DNA from: Spirochaetota bacterium
GTDB lineage: Bacteria > Spirochaetota > Spirochaetia > Treponematales > UBA12059
DNA length: 6,703 bases
Assembly (NCBI GenBank): GCA_029565815.1
Contig: JAKQNL010000271.1
Coordinates: 1-6,703, forward strand
Reading direction: 5' to 3'
In this document: positions 5,507 to 6,703 of the stretch, one piece after another
How positions within the stretch are numbered: position 1 is the first letter of the stretch
How the letters are laid out: each line of letters starts with the position of its first letter
The notes under the pieces: generated by a model
Seen by the model: only the letters and a program-made list of their open reading frames with translations
The model's database searches: none
Told to the model about the DNA's origin: nothing
Made by a program: the position numbers and the translations under genes

Positions 5507-6703
5507 CTAGTTTGCGTCTATGCCGGGAAACAAGTGCTGCAAGGCTTGTGCCCGCAGCGCAGCGGCTAGTTCTGTAAGCGCTTGCAGATGCATGGACGGC
5601 GGAGCGTCGGCTGGGGAACACAGCATGACCAGCACTTTTACCCGTTGGCTTAAGGCTGTAAGCGGCCAGCCTTCCTGCCTTGCTCCCATAGCCAACACGG
5701 GTGCGGACAAGGCTCCGACGTGCGCGTGCAATAGCAGCACGCCGGGTTCAAGCTCTATGGGTTCCCTGCGTGCTATGGATGATAGCTCGCGGGATAGCGC
5801 TGTTGCCGCCCCCCGGTTGTCCGTAAAGATTGCCCCGGCCAGTTCGCGCACCGCATCCACCAAAGCTGCTTCGCTCATGTTCGCGCGTATGCGGCCAGCC
5901 TTGTGCGCATCCAGCACCAGGGGCGGCAGCGATGGTTCTTCCGATCCTGGGCGGGTGTCTTCCGGGTTTGGCTTGTCCGCTTCGGTTTGCATGTCCGTCA
6001 GGTAAAACAGGCACAGGGCGGATTTCGGAAATGCGTCTTCCAGAATGACGGACAGCCGTTCGGTGCCCGGACTCCAGCCGGCAGAACCAGGGCGGCTCGC
6101 TATGATGGCGAATGCCGTTCCTGCATCCGCTTTGATGCTTGTTGGCAGATCGCGCCATTGGCGTACGCAGCGGGTTTTTTTCGCCCCAAAAGCTGGATGG
6201 CTTACGGTGTCGCGGCCAGACTCGCCCAAAATCCACGGCTCCGCAGATGCAAGCGATTTGCCCCAGGCGCGGGCTGCGGTGCTCAATGCAGCTTCGGTGT
6301 TAGGATTATCCTGGCACTGGCTTGGCAAGACAACCACCAGCCTGCGCGCCGTACGGAACGCTTGCGGATAGCGGACCGAAACGATCATTGCAGGAGTGGC
6401 CCGGGCAAGCGCATCGTGAGCAAAGGGAGAGTTGCGAGCGCTACGGTCGGATGAGCCCCAGCCGAGCAGCAATGCATCCGCAGAGCGTTCCAAAACCGCC
6501 CGTGCTAAGCCGTCTGCCGCGCTTGCAGCACTAACTAAAGATGGTATCACCTCTACGCCGATGGCAGATCCTGCGGCGATTCCTCGTACCAGCGCATCTT
6601 CCGCTTCGGTCTGGCTCATTCCGCCGGAACCTTCCGGGGCGGCTACCGAAACGACGCGCACGGGAGCGCCAAGTGAGCCAATACCGGCTGCAAAGGCTAT
6701 GAG
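5507..6703 (-). CDS. Probable cation:proton antiporter C-terminal region: Usp-like domains plus PTS EIIA-like domain (partial)
   Basis: The reading frame stays open to the right edge, giving the last 398 residues of a longer protein; an in-frame GTG at 6661 is not a real start. Residues are counted from the edge. The first part (about 1-110) reads as a universal-stress-protein-like fold: LIAFAAGIGSLGAPVRVVSV, then ADALLLGWGS near 75-84, a wording seen in the cytoplasmic tails of Na+/H+ antiporters. A second alpha/beta segment (about 120-237) may be a degenerate Usp repeat. After a charged, proline-rich linker, residues about 257-395 resemble a fructose/mannitol-type PTS EIIA domain: LLHAHVGALSAP fits the phospho-histidine loop (usually PHAR), with H326 at the histidine position, and VKVLVMLCSP...HLQALTELAAAL matches the end of the domain. 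No membrane segments are in the visible part; the transporter domain is presumed upstream. A stand-alone Usp/EIIA protein is the alternative. The stop lies 64 bases before pepT. Confidence 0.65.
   Translation of the reverse strand, partial: LIAFAAGIGSLGAPVRVVSVAAPEGSGGMSQTEAEDALVRGIAAGSAIGVEVIPSLVSAASAADGLARAVLERSADALLLGWGSSDRSARNSPFAHDALARATPAMIVSVRYPQAFRTARRLVVVLPSQCQDNPNTEAALSTAARAWGKSLASAEPWILGESGRDTVSHPAFGAKKTRCVRQWRDLPTSIKADAGTAFAIIASRPGSAGWSPGTERLSVILEDAFPKSALCLFYLTDMQTEADKPNPEDTRPGSEEPSLPPLVLDAHKAGRIRANMSEAALVDAVRELAGAIFTDNRGAATALSRELSSIARREPIELEPGVLLLHAHVGALSAPVLAMGARQEGWPLTALSQRVKVLVMLCSPADAPPSMHLQALTELAAALRAQALQHLFPGIDAN

Noticed and set aside
5903..6454. 183-codon ORF on the + strand opposite the antiporter tail
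   Set aside because: It is antisense to a frame with recognisable Usp and EIIA features, and its own translation is rich in R, A, G and C without any family signature.

Overview
The window looks like ordinary chromosomal DNA from a fairly GC-rich bacterium (about 55-58 % G+C, estimated by eye). The best guess at lineage is a spirochaete of the Treponema type. The reasons are the chemoreceptor with six membrane segments, a HAMP unit and no periplasmic sensor domain, and the Usp plus EIIA-like tail of a probable cation:proton antiporter. I recall both layouts from treponemes. This assignment is inference from gene content; there is no rRNA or other phylogenetic marker here.

Left part, + strand (1-2183): a metabolic operon. 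It holds the 3' end of a CoA-transferase alpha subunit, the complete beta subunit, a complete acetyl-CoA acetyltransferase (thiolase), and a strong intrinsic terminator. Together these interconvert acetyl-CoA, acetoacetyl-CoA and acetoacetate (or butyrate/acetate), as in fermentative C4 metabolism or short-chain acid use. The direction of flux cannot be read from the sequence.

Middle and right part, - strand (2194-6703), convergent with the operon. In transcription order it holds the C-terminal portion of a probable cation:proton antiporter (Usp-like domains, then a PTS EIIA-like domain, running off the right edge), then pepT (tripeptidase), then a methyl-accepting chemotaxis protein. Both pepT and the chemoreceptor gene have a good sigma70-type promoter candidate of their own, with 17-bp spacers. 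The chemoreceptor promoter feeds into an unusual leader with a near-perfect 10-bp-arm hairpin at the predicted transcript 5' end, a 13-codon mini-ORF whose stop overlaps the receptor start, and a Shine-Dalgarno G-run that overlaps the hairpin.

No mobile element, CRISPR array, tRNA, rRNA or defence system was seen. No intergenic gap exceeds 100 bases. The most interesting parts are the chemoreceptor leader and the Usp/EIIA tail; the rest is standard metabolism.
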